Positions 56,276 to 64,000 of a DNA stretch of 64,000 bases are shown here, piece by piece. The DNA comes from Thalassotalea atypica (GTDB taxonomy: Bacteria; Pseudomonadota; Gammaproteobacteria; Enterobacterales; Alteromonadaceae). Each line of letters starts with the position of its first letter. The first letter of the stretch is position 1. The DNA lies in assembly GCF_030295975.1 (NCBI RefSeq), contig NZ_AP027364.1:1054001-1118000 (forward strand), written 5' to 3'. A program made the position numbers and the translations under genes. The notes below the pieces were generated by a model. The model was not told the DNA's origin. It did not search any database and saw only the letters and a list, made by a program, of their open reading frames with translations.

Positions 56276-59128
56276 TTAAGACAAAGACATTAAAGGAAAA
56301 CTGACGACAAGCTGACTACCTTTGTCTTCTTGGGCATCGAATGTATTGACTGAGGCATTATATTTTTCTGCAATTTGTCTGACATAATACATCGCCATAT
56401 CAAAGGTTATTTTACTGTTGAAATGAGCAAAACAATTTTCATTGTCGCTCACCGTTAGCCAAAGTTTTGACTTAAACTCTTGGATATGGACATTAAAATG
56501 ACGGCTCTCACTGGTAAGCAAAGCCGATGTTACAGCCTCGTATACAATTTTATAAATATTCGCCTGTAGCTCATAATCTAGTTTAGTTTTGTCAAACTCT
56601 AGCTGATTATTCAATGTTATATGGTATTTCTGGTACAAATACTCTCCAAAATAAGGGAGTGCAACCTCAAGCGAATTTCCGTAAAGGCAATCGGGTTCTT
56701 CTTGTAGATTATTTGAGTCAAGCTCCTCAATGCTCTGCTTGATGATGCCACTTGCCTCATCTATCTTTTTCTCTGTAAGTAATTCTTGCGCTAAGTTTAA
56801 GCTACGAGTGATTGAAACAGCTCTTTTACCTTTGTTTTTTAGTTCATTTTCTAACAACAGATGAACTTTTTTAATAGAGTTTGCTCGCAAGTACAACAGC
56901 CATATCGCTATTGCGATAAAGCAAATTAGGCATACCAAATAAATAACACGCATTTGCAGTGTCCAATACCAAGGGTATGCAACCGTTATGCTGGCAAACG
57001 CGCGGTTGTTGCTCCACTGGCCTAAACTGTTAGTGCCTTTGATTTCAATATCGTAACTGCCTGATTTTAGGCCGGTAAGGGTAATTTGATTGCTCGTGGC
57101 ATTTGTCCAAGTGCTATTGTTTATACGGTACTGAAAGCGCTTTTTATTGCTTTTTCTATGATCTAAGCTTGCTAAAGTGAGTGTCACAACATCGTTAGAT
57201 GAGTCGAGTTTTAAATCTGCTTTGTTAAGCATTGGACGACCGGAGACATTGGCGAGGCTTACCTTTATATTTGCGTGGTATATTTCATTGTTATAATTTT
57301 TAATCTCAAAAAGTCCCCCACTGTGCCAGGCATAAATATTCTCTTTTGATTTCAGTGGTGCACTACTAAAGGTGTAGTCTTCTGAGCCGGGTACTAGAGA
57401 CAATTGGTTATTTTCAGGCTCTAAACGATAAATTCCTGGTTTAGCTGGTATCCAAAGTTCGCCTTCTAATAATCTTCCATGGCTAAAATCTATTCCTTCA
57501 GCGAAGCGCGATAACAACTCACCACGTAAACTGAACACTAAAATTCCACTGCCTTTAGTTGTGGCATAAACTTTGTTATTAACTAAATTTAGTGAAATCA
57601 CTTTGTTGGGAATGGAGACCCCTGTTTGTTGGATTTCGTTGCTATGTTGATTGTAAATTTCAACGTTGTTTGAGGTAGCGAGCCACACATCTCCATTATG
57701 CAAAGGGAGAATATCAATCACCTCTTCATTTTTAAGACCGTTGTTGCGGTCTATATGGTGAGTGATTTTTTGCATTTTTAAATCATAAATTTTCAAGCCT
57801 GCTCGGTTAGTACCGATATATAATTTGTCATTATCAGTTACTAATTTTAAAACAATATTATCGTTATTCTCAAAGGAGAGCTTCTTAGCGTTAACTTGAT
57901 TCTTGTTATACGTCCAAACGCCGTCAAAAGTACCGAGCAACATTTGCTCACCCTTCATTAAGACAGTCATTGCACGTTTACCATTTTCTGTAAAGGAATC
58001 GTTGACGTTCGGATGGATAAAGTTACTTGTCCCATCCATGGTATGTAAACCGTCACCATAGGTGGCAATTATTAGTTCATCTTCCACTAAAACGATTTCA
58101 TTAGCATTATGGCGGACATCGAATATTTTCGGGTGATTTTTTACATTGCTTTCGACTAACCTGTGCACTCCCTTGTTTGATGCAATCCATAAAACGCCCG
58201 AGTCATCGTGGTACATTTTTTTCACTTTGTTCACAGAGAAATTAGGGAAGTTGTGAGTAATTTCAATGAGGTCATTAGCACTAAATTGCTGGATATTACC
58301 CTGTTTTGTAAGTGCAAAAACGCTATTACTGTGTTTGGCACTTGCCAATGAGCTAATTGGAGTGTCAATACTTTTGGATGCAGCAATTTTACTTTCCTTG
58401 ACTAAGTAGATATTTTCACTATCTGTAACTATCAGAGAATCAACTGTCGAAGCATAAGCATCTATAGAGCCTGTGAAAATTGTGGTCAATTCCCCGTCAT
58501 TTAATGTTTGAATATTGCTGTTATTAATAAAGTAAATGTGTTCTTCATTTTTCAAAATACCTCTGACGAATAAGTTCTCTGCAACAAGTTTTGTCGAAGC
58601 TTCTTGGACGTTATAAGCATAAAGTGAATCATTACTTTCAAAGTAAATATTATTTTCAAAGTACGTTGCGAAGTATGTAGTTTTAATGTCGCTAGGTAAT
58701 TGTATTTGTTCTGTTTTTCCATTGCTAATATCGAATATAAAGAGCCCGTGTACCTGTGTTGATACTAATAGGTGATCATTAAACGGTGTAACTTGATGTG
58801 CCCAACTAAAAGGCAGAGGCCAATGTTTGTTGTTATTCGAAAAATTTATCTGATTTTCAGCGTCAAAGCGAGCGAGGCCATGTTGGCCTGCTATCCATAC
58901 ATATCCACTTTTGTCTTGATAAATATCGTTAACATCGGAGAGTATTTCAATTGAATTGCTGTTATTGGCGGAGGTTTGAAAAATGGAAAAGAAGAGCAAA
59001 AAAGGTAAAGCACTGAGTACTTTACCCCATGACTTAGCGTTATAAGATATCTGTTGGGCTTTTTTGATCAGGCTTATGATCTTTAGAGCCACATGCAACA
59101 AATACCCGTGGGAACTCGTTGTCATCTT
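56276..59128 (-). CDS. beta-propeller sensor protein (Reg_prop, Y_Y_Y) with degenerate transmitter
   Basis: About 950 residues. After a signal-like hydrophobic stretch (ALPFLLFFSIF) there are about fourteen propeller repeats of the two-component-regulator type (IYQDKSGYVWIAGQHGLARF), a Y_Y_Y domain, one membrane helix (VIYLVCLICFIAIAIWLLYL) and a cytoplasmic part like a histidine-kinase ATPase. No HisKA histidine is seen, and the ATPase boxes are damaged (YEAVTSALL, DNENCF, no G2). The start is uncertain: ATG at 59128 or GTG at 59095, both overlapping the upstream gene. The 59329 ATG would run deep into that gene and is rejected. Confidence 0.75.
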   Translation of the reverse strand, partial: KMTTSSHGYLLHVALKIISLIKKAQQISYNAKSWGKVLSALPFLLFFSIFQTSANNSNSIEILSDVNDIYQDKSGYVWIAGQHGLARFDAENQINFSNNNKHWPLPFSWAHQVTPFNDHLLVSTQVHGLFIFDISNGKTEQIQLPSDIKTTYFATYFENNIYFESNDSLYAYNVQEASTKLVAENLFVRGILKNEEHIYFINNSNIQTLNDGELTTIFTGSIDAYASTVDSLIVTDSENIYLVKESKIAASKSIDTPISSLASAKHSNSVFALTKQGNIQQFSANDLIEITHNFPNFSVNKVKKMYHDDSGVLWIASNKGVHRLVESNVKNHPKIFDVRHNANEIVLVEDELIIATYGDGLHTMDGTSNFIHPNVNDSFTENGKRAMTVLMKGEQMLLGTFDGVWTYNKNQVNAKKLSFENNDNIVLKLVTDNDKLYIGTNRAGLKIYDLKMQKITHHIDRNNGLKNEEVIDILPLHNGDVWLATSNNVEIYNQHSNEIQQTGVSIPNKVISLNLVNNKVYATTKGSGILVFSLRGELLSRFAEGIDFSHGRLLEGELWIPAKPGIYRLEPENNQLSLVPGSEDYTFSSAPLKSKENIYAWHSGGLFEIKNYNNEIYHANIKVSLANVSGRPMLNKADLKLDSSNDVVTLTLASLDHRKSNKKRFQYRINNSTWTNATSNQITLTGLKSGSYDIEIKGTNSLGQWSNNRAFASITVAYPWYWTLQMRVIYLVCLICFIAIAIWLLYLRANSIKKVHLLLENELKNKGKRAVSITRSLNLAQELLTEKKIDEASGIIKQSIEELDSNNLQEEPDCLYGNSLEVALPYFGEYLYQKYHITLNNQLEFDKTKLDYELQANIYKIVYEAVTSALLTSESRHFNVHIQEFKSKLWLTVSDNENCFAHFNSKITFDMAMYYVRQIAEKYNASVNTFDAQEDKGSQLVVSFPLMSLS

Positions 59129-59492
59129 TAGGTTTCTGTACCAACATGTAAGTGGGTTTTCGTGGGTCATCTTGATCTTTCTTATTGTTCCACGCGTCAA
59201 GTATTTTATCTGCGAATTCAGCACCATATTCGGCTTTGAATCCTGCGGCAAGTAATTTAACACCAAAGTCATCCATAACCAGCATTGTGTTGTTATGGTA
59301 GCCACTCTCAGTATCGAAGTCGATATCAACGGTTAAAATTTTATCACTTGGTAAAACTAAATCGGCGCGTAATTTAGCAACTACAGCTCTATCCGGGTGT
59401 GCTTTTAGTTGCGTGCGATTAGGTTTTTCAGTCATGTCAAAAACGAGCTTAATATCGTCTGCAAGATGTTGTTGTTCTTTTAAAGCTGTCAT
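59040..59492 (-). CDS. unknown cytosolic protein
   Basis: 150 residues with a good ribosome site (AAGGAAAG) 3-4 bases before the ATG. It is highly charged and soluble with no signal peptide or membrane helix, and the family is not recognised. Its last 89 bp overlap the start of the propeller-protein gene in another frame, so the two are probably cotranscribed. It is divergent from the oxygenase gene. Confidence 0.65.
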   Translation of the reverse strand: MTALKEQQHLADDIKLVFDMTEKPNRTQLKAHPDRAVVAKLRADLVLPSDKILTVDIDFDTESGYHNNTMLVMDDFGVKLLAAGFKAEYGAEFADKILDAWNNKKDQDDPRKPTYMLVQKPKDDNEFPRVFVACGSKDHKPDQKSPTDIL

Positions 59493-59607
59493 AATCTTTC
59501 CTTAAATATTAGAGTGTTATTGTTATTTCCTGCCTTTGACGGCAAAATTGAGTATAACCAATAATATAGCAATTGCTAGTGAACAAATAATAACACGTGG
59601 AGTAGGA

Positions 59608-60261
59608 ATGAATTGGGTTGAACAGCTACAAGAGCAAGGTTTTGCCCAGTTTCGTCAGTATTTACCTAGTGACACCGCAAACCATTTAAGAAAACAAATC
59701 TTAACAGCAGCGCACTTCAAAACCTGGCGATTGTTGACAACGCCTTATCGACCACTGACACATATCAAAGACCGCATATCGTCATCCAATGTGGAAAAAT
59801 GCAGACAACAACAAGCGATAAAAGCCGAACGAAATAAGCAATTTGCTTTTTCTTTTTATCGAACGAGCAATAAACATGCTAAACGACACGGAGCAGGGGA
59901 CATTCACTTAAATCTAGCCAAAACACTTAAAGAGCAAGTGGCCATGCCTTTGGGGTTGAGCGGAGAGATTAGGGATAGCTTTGTTGCTAAATTCGAACGA
60001 GAGCAGTTTATTAGTTATCACACGGATGGCTCGGCTGGGCAATATGCTTTTATCTATCAGTTAAGTAAAGGATGGCAGCCTAAATATGGAGGGCAGTTAG
60101 TACTTTATCCGACTAAAAGTCGATTTTACAGAAAGGTGATTCAGCCAGAGTTTAACTGTCTTACGCTGTTAAAACTCAATCATCCAATGCCACACAGTGT
60201 TCGAATGCTGAATAACCCCAAACATAAACATCGCTTAACTATATCTGGTTGGTTAGAATAG
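59608..60261 (+). CDS. 2OG-Fe(II) oxygenase
   Basis: The start at 59608 is chosen because GGAGTAGGA lies immediately before it; the longer frame from 59536 has no ribosome site. The 217 residues form a prolyl-4-hydroxylase-like double-stranded helix with iron ligands H and D in SYHTDGS, a distal H in MPHSV, and the 2-oxoglutarate arginine in HRLTISGW. It uses iron, oxygen and 2-oxoglutarate to hydroxylate an unknown substrate. Confidence 0.82.
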   Translation: MNWVEQLQEQGFAQFRQYLPSDTANHLRKQILTAAHFKTWRLLTTPYRPLTHIKDRISSSNVEKCRQQQAIKAERNKQFAFSFYRTSNKHAKRHGAGDIHLNLAKTLKEQVAMPLGLSGEIRDSFVAKFEREQFISYHTDGSAGQYAFIYQLSKGWQPKYGGQLVLYPTKSRFYRKVIQPEFNCLTLLKLNHPMPHSVRMLNNPKHKHRLTISGWLE

Positions 60262-60289
60262 TTACATTCTCATTGAACAAGAACGTGTT

Positions 60290-61471
60290 ATGAAGTTAGT
60301 TGATTGTATTGTAGTAGGTGGTGGCATGGTTGGAGCAGCAGCAGCTTTGTCGCTAGCCCAATTAGGGCTTTCAGTGACATTAGTGGAGAAATCTGCGCCC
60401 AATCCACTTTCACCTGAGCAACCTGTCGACTTACGTGTTTCTGCTATTTCATTAGCATCTGAATATTTGCTTGAGCAATTAGGCGCTTGGCCGCAAATTA
60501 GAGCATGGCGATGTGCGCCATATAAACGTTTGGGGGTGTGGGAGTCAGAACTGGCTTACACCGAGTTTAACGCCGATGATATTGACCAGCCTTATTTAGG
60601 TCATATCATTGAGAATCGCTCAATTCAGCTTGCGTTATGGCAACAAATTGAAGCACACGATAGTATTGAGTTGATATGTCCTAGTAGTGTTGAAAGCTTG
60701 TCTCAAGTTGATCATGAAACAACAGGATTTTCAACGCTTAGTGTTGGTGAGCGAGAAATCAATGCTCGTTTAATTGTTGCTGCTGATGGTGGCAATAGCT
60801 TCATCAGGAAACTGGCAGGCATTGGATGCACTGGTTGGCAGTACCAGCAATCAGCAATGTTAATCCATGTACAAACATCAATTGAACAACAAGATATAAC
60901 ATGGCAACAGTTTACACCTTCTGGGCCAATGGCCATGCTACCGCTATCTGGAAATCAGGCATCACTGGTTTGGTATCATCATAAGGATGAAATTAGACGA
61001 TTAAGTGCCTTATCTAATCAAGCACTACAAGAGCGTGTTCTAGCGGCCTTTCCTGAAAAACTGGGCGACATTAAGGTACTTAATAAAGCGTCTTTCCCGT
61101 TAACAAGACAGCATGCGAATAGTTATGTCGAAGGACGCGTTGTGTTGTTAGGAGATGCTGCTCACAGTATTAACCCGTTGGCAGGTCAGGGCGTAAATTT
61201 AGGATTTAAAGACGTTAAAGCACTGCAAACCATCATCGCAACGGCCATAGGTAATGGCGAGCTGTGGCATCAGCCACATGTGTTGGTTCGCTATGAAAAA
61301 GCTAGACGGACTGACAATGCGTTAATGATGACTGGAATGGATGCTTTGTATAAAGGGTTTTCAAATGATTTGCCCTTATTTAAATTGCTACGCAATACCG
61401 GCTTATTTGTCGCTCAACGTGTTCCAATCTTAAAATCCAAAGCGTTGGCGTATGCTTGCGGTATAGAGTAG
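60290..61471 (+). CDS. ubiF: FAD-dependent ubiquinone hydroxylase, UbiF type
   Basis: A 393-residue flavin monooxygenase of the UbiH/F/I group, which hydroxylates the ring in ubiquinone synthesis. It has the FAD motif GGGMVGAAAALSLA near the start and the second FAD motif LLGDAAHSINPLAGQGVNLG. Its place between the miaB block and the Met/Leu/Gln tRNA cluster matches ubiF of E. coli, which favours UbiF over UbiH or UbiI. It lies 28 bp after the oxygenase gene. Confidence 0.85.
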   Translation: MKLVDCIVVGGGMVGAAAALSLAQLGLSVTLVEKSAPNPLSPEQPVDLRVSAISLASEYLLEQLGAWPQIRAWRCAPYKRLGVWESELAYTEFNADDIDQPYLGHIIENRSIQLALWQQIEAHDSIELICPSSVESLSQVDHETTGFSTLSVGEREINARLIVAADGGNSFIRKLAGIGCTGWQYQQSAMLIHVQTSIEQQDITWQQFTPSGPMAMLPLSGNQASLVWYHHKDEIRRLSALSNQALQERVLAAFPEKLGDIKVLNKASFPLTRQHANSYVEGRVVLLGDAAHSINPLAGQGVNLGFKDVKALQTIIATAIGNGELWHQPHVLVRYEKARRTDNALMMTGMDALYKGFSNDLPLFKLLRNTGLFVAQRVPILKSKALAYACGIE

Positions 61472-61514
61472 TAAGCTAATCACGCAATAAGTTTTATTAA
61501 CTTTACTTGTAAGC

Positions 61515-61592
61515 GATTGAACTTCATGTCTAACGATATTGGAGCCGATGTATCACCACAAAGAGCAGCGCGTCTAACAATTTCGCTAACAG
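61515..61592 (-). pseudogene. decayed tRNA-Leu copy (a)
   Basis: Weakly tRNA-Leu-like on the minus strand: it keeps parts of the D-arm side (AGCGCGTCTA, TTTCGCTAAC) and the T-arm side (GATTGAACTT). In place of the anticodon arm it has the stretch GGAGCCGATGTATCA, which is also found in copy (b). Confidence 0.55.
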
Positions 61593-61659
61593 GATGGCTG
61601 AGATTTGAAAAAGGTATTTAAAGAGTATTTTTATATAAGTATTCGATAGGTTTTCAAAA

Positions 61660-61752
61660 TGGTGCGAGAGGCGAGACTTGAACTCTCACATCCTATGATA
61701 CTGGAGCCGATGTATCATCATAGAGAGCTGCGCGTCAGACACTTCCACTGCA
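61660..61752 (-). pseudogene. decayed tRNA-Leu copy (b)
   Basis: The 3' half closely matches the intact tRNA-Leu (TGGTGCGAGAGGCGAGACTT, ACTCTCACATCCTA), including the CCA end. The anticodon arm is replaced by a longer insert shared with copy (a), and the acceptor 5' strand is lost. Confidence 0.75.
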
Positions 61753-61810
61753 TAAGAGAATAATCATTAGAAAATTAGTATTTAGAATAATATAGATAGG
61801 TCATTCAAAA

Positions 61811-61895
<85 letters not shown>

Positions 61896-61917
61896 ATTTT
61901 GATTGTGAATTTAAGGC

Positions 61918-62002
61918 TTGCACCTAAGGGTTCACATCTTGCGATACTGGAACGTTGCTACCTAAGTAAGGCCAGCGCGTCTACCAATTCCGCCACTCCC
62001 GC
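61918..62002 (-). pseudogene. decayed tRNA-Leu copy (c)
   Basis: The 5' half is perfect (GCGGGAGTGGCGGAATTGG on the minus strand, D arm, GCGCTGG), but the anticodon arm contains an insert (CTTACTTAGGTAGCAACG) and the 3' acceptor and T arm are lost. The flank downstream of its 5' end duplicates that of the intact tRNA-Leu at 61811. Confidence 0.75.
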
Positions 62003-62018
62003 ATTTTGATTATGATAT

Positions 62019-62092
62019 TTAAGGTTAAACCTAAGGCATCAAATTTTACGACACTGGAACATTGTTACTCATGTTAAGTAGCATATTACCTA
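62019..62092 (-). pseudogene. decayed tRNA-Leu copy (d)
   Basis: A more worn duplicate of copy (c): the series CCTAAGG, CACTGGAACATTGTTAC and GTTAAGTAG lines up with it, and the preceding flank GCATTTTGATTATGA repeats the flank of copy (c). No tRNA fold remains. Confidence 0.5.
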
Positions 62093-62151
62093 ATCGATTT
62101 ACCTACAGTATACTTATGTTCTTGAATTCATCTTTGAAGAGAGACTTAAAT

Positions 62152-62226
62152 TGGCTGGGGTACGAGGATTTGAACCTCGGAATGACGGGATCAAAACCCG
62201 CTGCCTTACCGCTTGGCTATACCCCA
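62152..62226 (-). tRNA. tRNA-Gln (anticodon TTG), copy 1
   Basis: 75 bases including CCA. The acceptor is TGGGGTA/TACCCCA, the T arm CGAGGTTCGAATCCTCG and the anticodon loop TTTTGAT, giving TTG. It starts with U1 and carries discriminator G, as is usual for glutamine tRNA. Confidence 0.93.
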
Positions 62227-62297
62227 ACAGAATTTAAGAAGTATTGAATGCTTACTTACTATCGACAGTCAATTTAAATAAATTGCATTGAAGTAAG

Positions 62298-62372
62298 TGG
62301 CTGGAGTACAAGGATTTGAACCTTGGAATGACGGGATCAAAACCCGCTGCCTTACCGCTTGGCTATACTCCA
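62298..62372 (-). tRNA. tRNA-Gln (anticodon TTG), copy 2
   Basis: 75 bases including CCA, a near copy of the other tRNA-Gln. Differences occur as compensating pairs: acceptor TGGAGTA/TACTCCA and T-arm CAAGG/CCTTG. The fold is therefore kept and the gene is likely functional. Confidence 0.92.
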
Positions 62373-62410
62373 TCAATACTTACTATTTTAAAAACTTGAT
62401 GCCTTTAAAA

Positions 62411-62495
<85 letters not shown>

Positions 62496-62503
62496 ATTGT
62501 AAA

Positions 62504-62580
62504 TGGTGGCTACACCGAGATTTGAACTTGGGACCCCATCATTATGAGTGATGTGCTCTAACCAGCTGAGCTATGTAGCC
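62504..62580 (-). tRNA. tRNA-Met (elongator, anticodon CAT)
   Basis: 77 bases including CCA. The acceptor is GGCTACA/TGTAGCC and the anticodon loop CTCATAA gives CAT. The first base pair is G-C, so it is the elongator and not the initiator form. The T stem has one A-C mismatch (CCAAG with CTCGG). It is the first gene of the minus-strand tRNA operon. Confidence 0.92.
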
Positions 62581-62613
62581 ATTTACAATCTTGCCTCTCA
62601 GCAAGTGGCGCGT

Positions 62614-62642
62614 ATTATGCAAATCTCGGTTGCCTACGTCAA
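62614..62642 (-). promoter_or_regulatory. promoter of the tRNA operon
   Basis: On the minus strand: -35 TTGACG (62637-62642), 17 bp spacer, -10 CATAAT (62614-62619), followed by the GC-rich discriminator ACGCGCC typical of stringently controlled stable RNA promoters. It lies about 35 bases before tRNA-Met. Confidence 0.8.
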
Positions 62643-62767
62643 CCGTTTTTTTATAAAAAAGTGACTCTTTTTGCGTGTTTGATTATTTAGTCATCAAATT
62701 GCTTATTTTGTCTCTAGTTTTAACGGTGAAAGATGTTTTCGCACGCGTTTTGTGTTCTTTAAAAAGC

Positions 62768-62795
62768 AAAAAAGAAGTGATGACACTTCTTTTTA
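62768..62795. terminator. terminator after the DUF3718 gene
   Basis: AAAGAAGTG pairs with CACTTCTTT around ATGA (62780-62783), with A and T runs outside. It lies 28 bp downstream of the minus-strand DUF3718 gene and separates it from the tRNA operon promoter. Confidence 0.75.
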
Positions 62796-62822
62796 TAATA
62801 TAACCAGCATAATTAAAGGGGA

Positions 62823-63173
62823 TTAATTTACGCGATCTTTGGCATCTTCTGCTAAATGAGCCGAATATTTTTCCAATTCAGCTATATTTGCGGCGACAGT
62901 TTTGGATGGAGTTTTGCCGATAATAAACTCTCCAACCTCTAAGGCCTTATTTTTTCCTGCAAAGATTAACAGATTATCCCCATTGCAATTAACGTCATTA
63001 AAAATGCCGCGTATTTTTAATTTATTTTGTTTGAGGAAAGATCTCAGGCGATTTTTATCATTTGCTGCAACATACTCGCATATGCGCATAGCTATACTGT
63101 CATTAGCAACAGCGGGACTTGATACGGTTAAAGTGAGGATGAACATGCTTACTACGATTAATAATAATTTCAT
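62823..63173 (-). CDS. exported DUF3718-family protein
   Basis: 116 residues: a signal peptide (about 1-23, ending AVA) and a small domain with CEYVAANDKNRLRSFLKQ and VNCNGDNLLIFA, the DUF3718 pattern. Two cysteines probably form a disulphide. DUF3718 proteins are typical of Shewanella, Colwellia and relatives; the function is unknown. Single gene with its own terminator. Confidence 0.75.
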   Translation of the reverse strand: MKLLLIVVSMFILTLTVSSPAVANDSIAMRICEYVAANDKNRLRSFLKQNKLKIRGIFNDVNCNGDNLLIFAGKNKALEVGEFIIGKTPSKTVAANIAELEKYSAHLAEDAKDRVN

Positions 63174-63291
63174 ACGTTACCTATTTTTATTAGTACTAGA
63201 CAAGTTAAGAATAGCTCATAAAAAAATAAACACGGAAAATGTGGAAGTTTATTACTAAAAATGAGGGAGATAAGGTGAGGTTAGGAAACAA

Positions 63292-63313
63292 AAAAGAGGC
63301 CGGAGCCTCTTTT
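63292..63313. terminator. terminator of ychF
   Basis: AAAAGAGGC (63292-63300) pairs with GCCTCTTTT (63305-63313) around CGGA, with a further A run on the left that gives the U tail on the minus strand. It lies 27 bp after the ychF stop. Confidence 0.85.
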
Positions 63314-63339
63314 CAAAATACTATTTGTGTCTATAAGAA

Positions 63340-64000
63340 CTAAACATTGAAGCGGAAATGAACAACGTCGCCATCTTTAACTAGGTAATCTTTACCTTCT
63401 AAGCGCCACTTACCTGCTTCTTTAGCGCCTGATTCACCGTTATACTCAATGAAATCATCGTAACTCACGACTTCAGCACGGATAAACCCTTTTTCAAAAT
63501 CAGTATGAATAACACCAGCAGCTTGTGGGGCTGTTGCGTTTTGCTTAACTGTCCAAGCACGAACTTCTTTTACGCCGGCGGTAAAATAGGTTTGTAGACT
63601 AAGTAGACCATAACCAGAATTGATTACTCTGTTCAAGCCTGGCTCTTCTAATCCCATCTCTTCCATGAAGATCTCTCTGTCATCTTCATCCATTTCAGAC
63701 AGTTCGCCTTCAATTTCAGCACAGACTGGAACAACAACAGCGCCTTCTTTTTCTGCTATTTCATGTACAACATCTAAATAAGGGTTATTTTCAAAACCGT
63801 CATCATTAACGTTAGCAATGTACATGGTTGGTTTGATGGTTAGAAAGTTAAGGTAAGCAATGGCTGCTTTTTCTTCTTTAGCAAGCTCTAAAGAACGCAC
63901 CATGTTGCCTTCTTCAACGTGCGGGAGAACTTTCTCTAATACAGACACTTCAAATTTGGCGTCTTTATCGCCACCTTTGGCACGTTTCGCTTGTCGCTGA
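63340..64000 (-). CDS. ychF: redox-regulated GTPase/ATPase YchF, 5' part outside the window
   Basis: The frame is open to the window edge; the first residues seen ([17 protein letters not shown]) belong to the middle of YchF, so about 218 C-terminal residues of roughly 363 are here. They include the coiled-coil end, the nucleotide-specificity region ([11 protein letters not shown]) and the TGS domain (about the last 85 residues, [16 protein letters not shown]). YchF is an Obg-type P-loop protein that hydrolyses ATP and is linked to ribosomes and oxidative stress. The GTG at 63948 is not its start. Confidence 0.93.
   Translation of the reverse strand, partial: QRQAKRAKGGDKDAKFEVSVLEKVLPHVEEGNMVRSLELAKEEKAAIAYLNFLTIKPTMYIANVNDDGFENNPYLDVVHEIAEKEGAVVVPVCAEIEGELSEMDEDDREIFMEEMGLEEPGLNRVINSGYGLLSLQTYFTAGVKEVRAWTVKQNATAPQAAGVIHTDFEKGFIRAEVVSYDDFIEYNGESGAKEAGKWRLEGKDYLVKDGDVVHFRFNV

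Noticed and set aside
59129-59329. Propeller protein starting at 59329
   Set aside because: This part lies fully within the 150-aa gene, which has a good ribosome site in another frame.

Overview
The window is a 64 kb chromosomal segment of a marine gammaproteobacterium, most likely Alteromonadales close to Colwellia or Thalassotalea. The reasons are the low GC content by eye, the trmJ-cysE-iscRSUA-hscBA-fdx order, a DUF3718 protein, the wealth of c-di-GMP genes, and a lnt-ybeX-ybeY-ybeZ-miaB / ubiF-like / Met-Leu-Gln tRNA block that mirrors the same block of E. coli. The genus is an inference from gene content. No phage, integron or CRISPR array is visible. The only mobile-type element is a broken REP-associated transposase.

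Layout. 1-7100: trmJ (cut by the window edge), cysE and a complete ISC iron-sulphur assembly operon with three IscR-type operators, ending in a strong terminator; iscX is absent. 7460-9840: a second-type hflK/hflC pair behind a heat-shock-like promoter, plus a small unknown protein. 9880-12030: remains of an aconitase gene, then a class II fumarase. 12037-14381: a two-gene minus-strand operon (PLP racemase and DUF1611/DgcN-like protein) probably acting on D-amino acids. 14573-15401: a RAYT transposase pseudogene between REP-like inverted repeats. 15560-21718: an AraC regulator divergent from a redox or metal stress group (YHS protein, thioredoxin, bufferin-like DUF2282 peptide, DoxX, membrane-anchored glutamate-synthase-like flavoprotein, glutaredoxin, hydrolase-OsmC fusion). 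21719-22737 is decayed DNA.

22738-25388: an M28 lipoprotein peptidase and a tri-haem cytochrome c. 25998-32756: three signalling proteins (PAS-GAF-GGDEF-EAL, PAS-PAS-GGDEF, MASE1-CHASE hybrid kinase). 33161-38666: small membrane proteins, then a hydrolase plus ABC-2 exporter operon, then an ECF sigma factor with a four-helix membrane partner. 38937-45821: glyA, an MFS transporter, and nrdR-(unknown)-ribD-ribE-ribBX, which makes riboflavin precursors. 45913-48870: exported thiol peroxidase and a REC-CheC / PAS-GGEEF pair.

48962-56154 is a minus-strand run: miaB, ybeZ, ybeY, corC, lnt, amidohydrolase. 56276-59492 holds a large beta-propeller sensor with a degenerate transmitter and an unknown cytosolic protein. 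59608-61471: a 2OG-Fe(II) oxygenase and a UbiF-type hydroxylase. 61515-62580: five intact tRNAs (Met, Leu, Gln, Gln, Leu) and at least four decayed tRNA-Leu copies on the minus strand. 62823-64000: a DUF3718 protein and the 3' part of ychF.

The strongest candidates for new biology are the bufferin-like peptide without its usual maturation genes, the DgcN-like/racemase pair, and the heat-shock-linked HflKC paralogues. The tRNA-Leu fossils, the aconitase fossil and the RAYT with three clean nonsense codons record recent gene decay.
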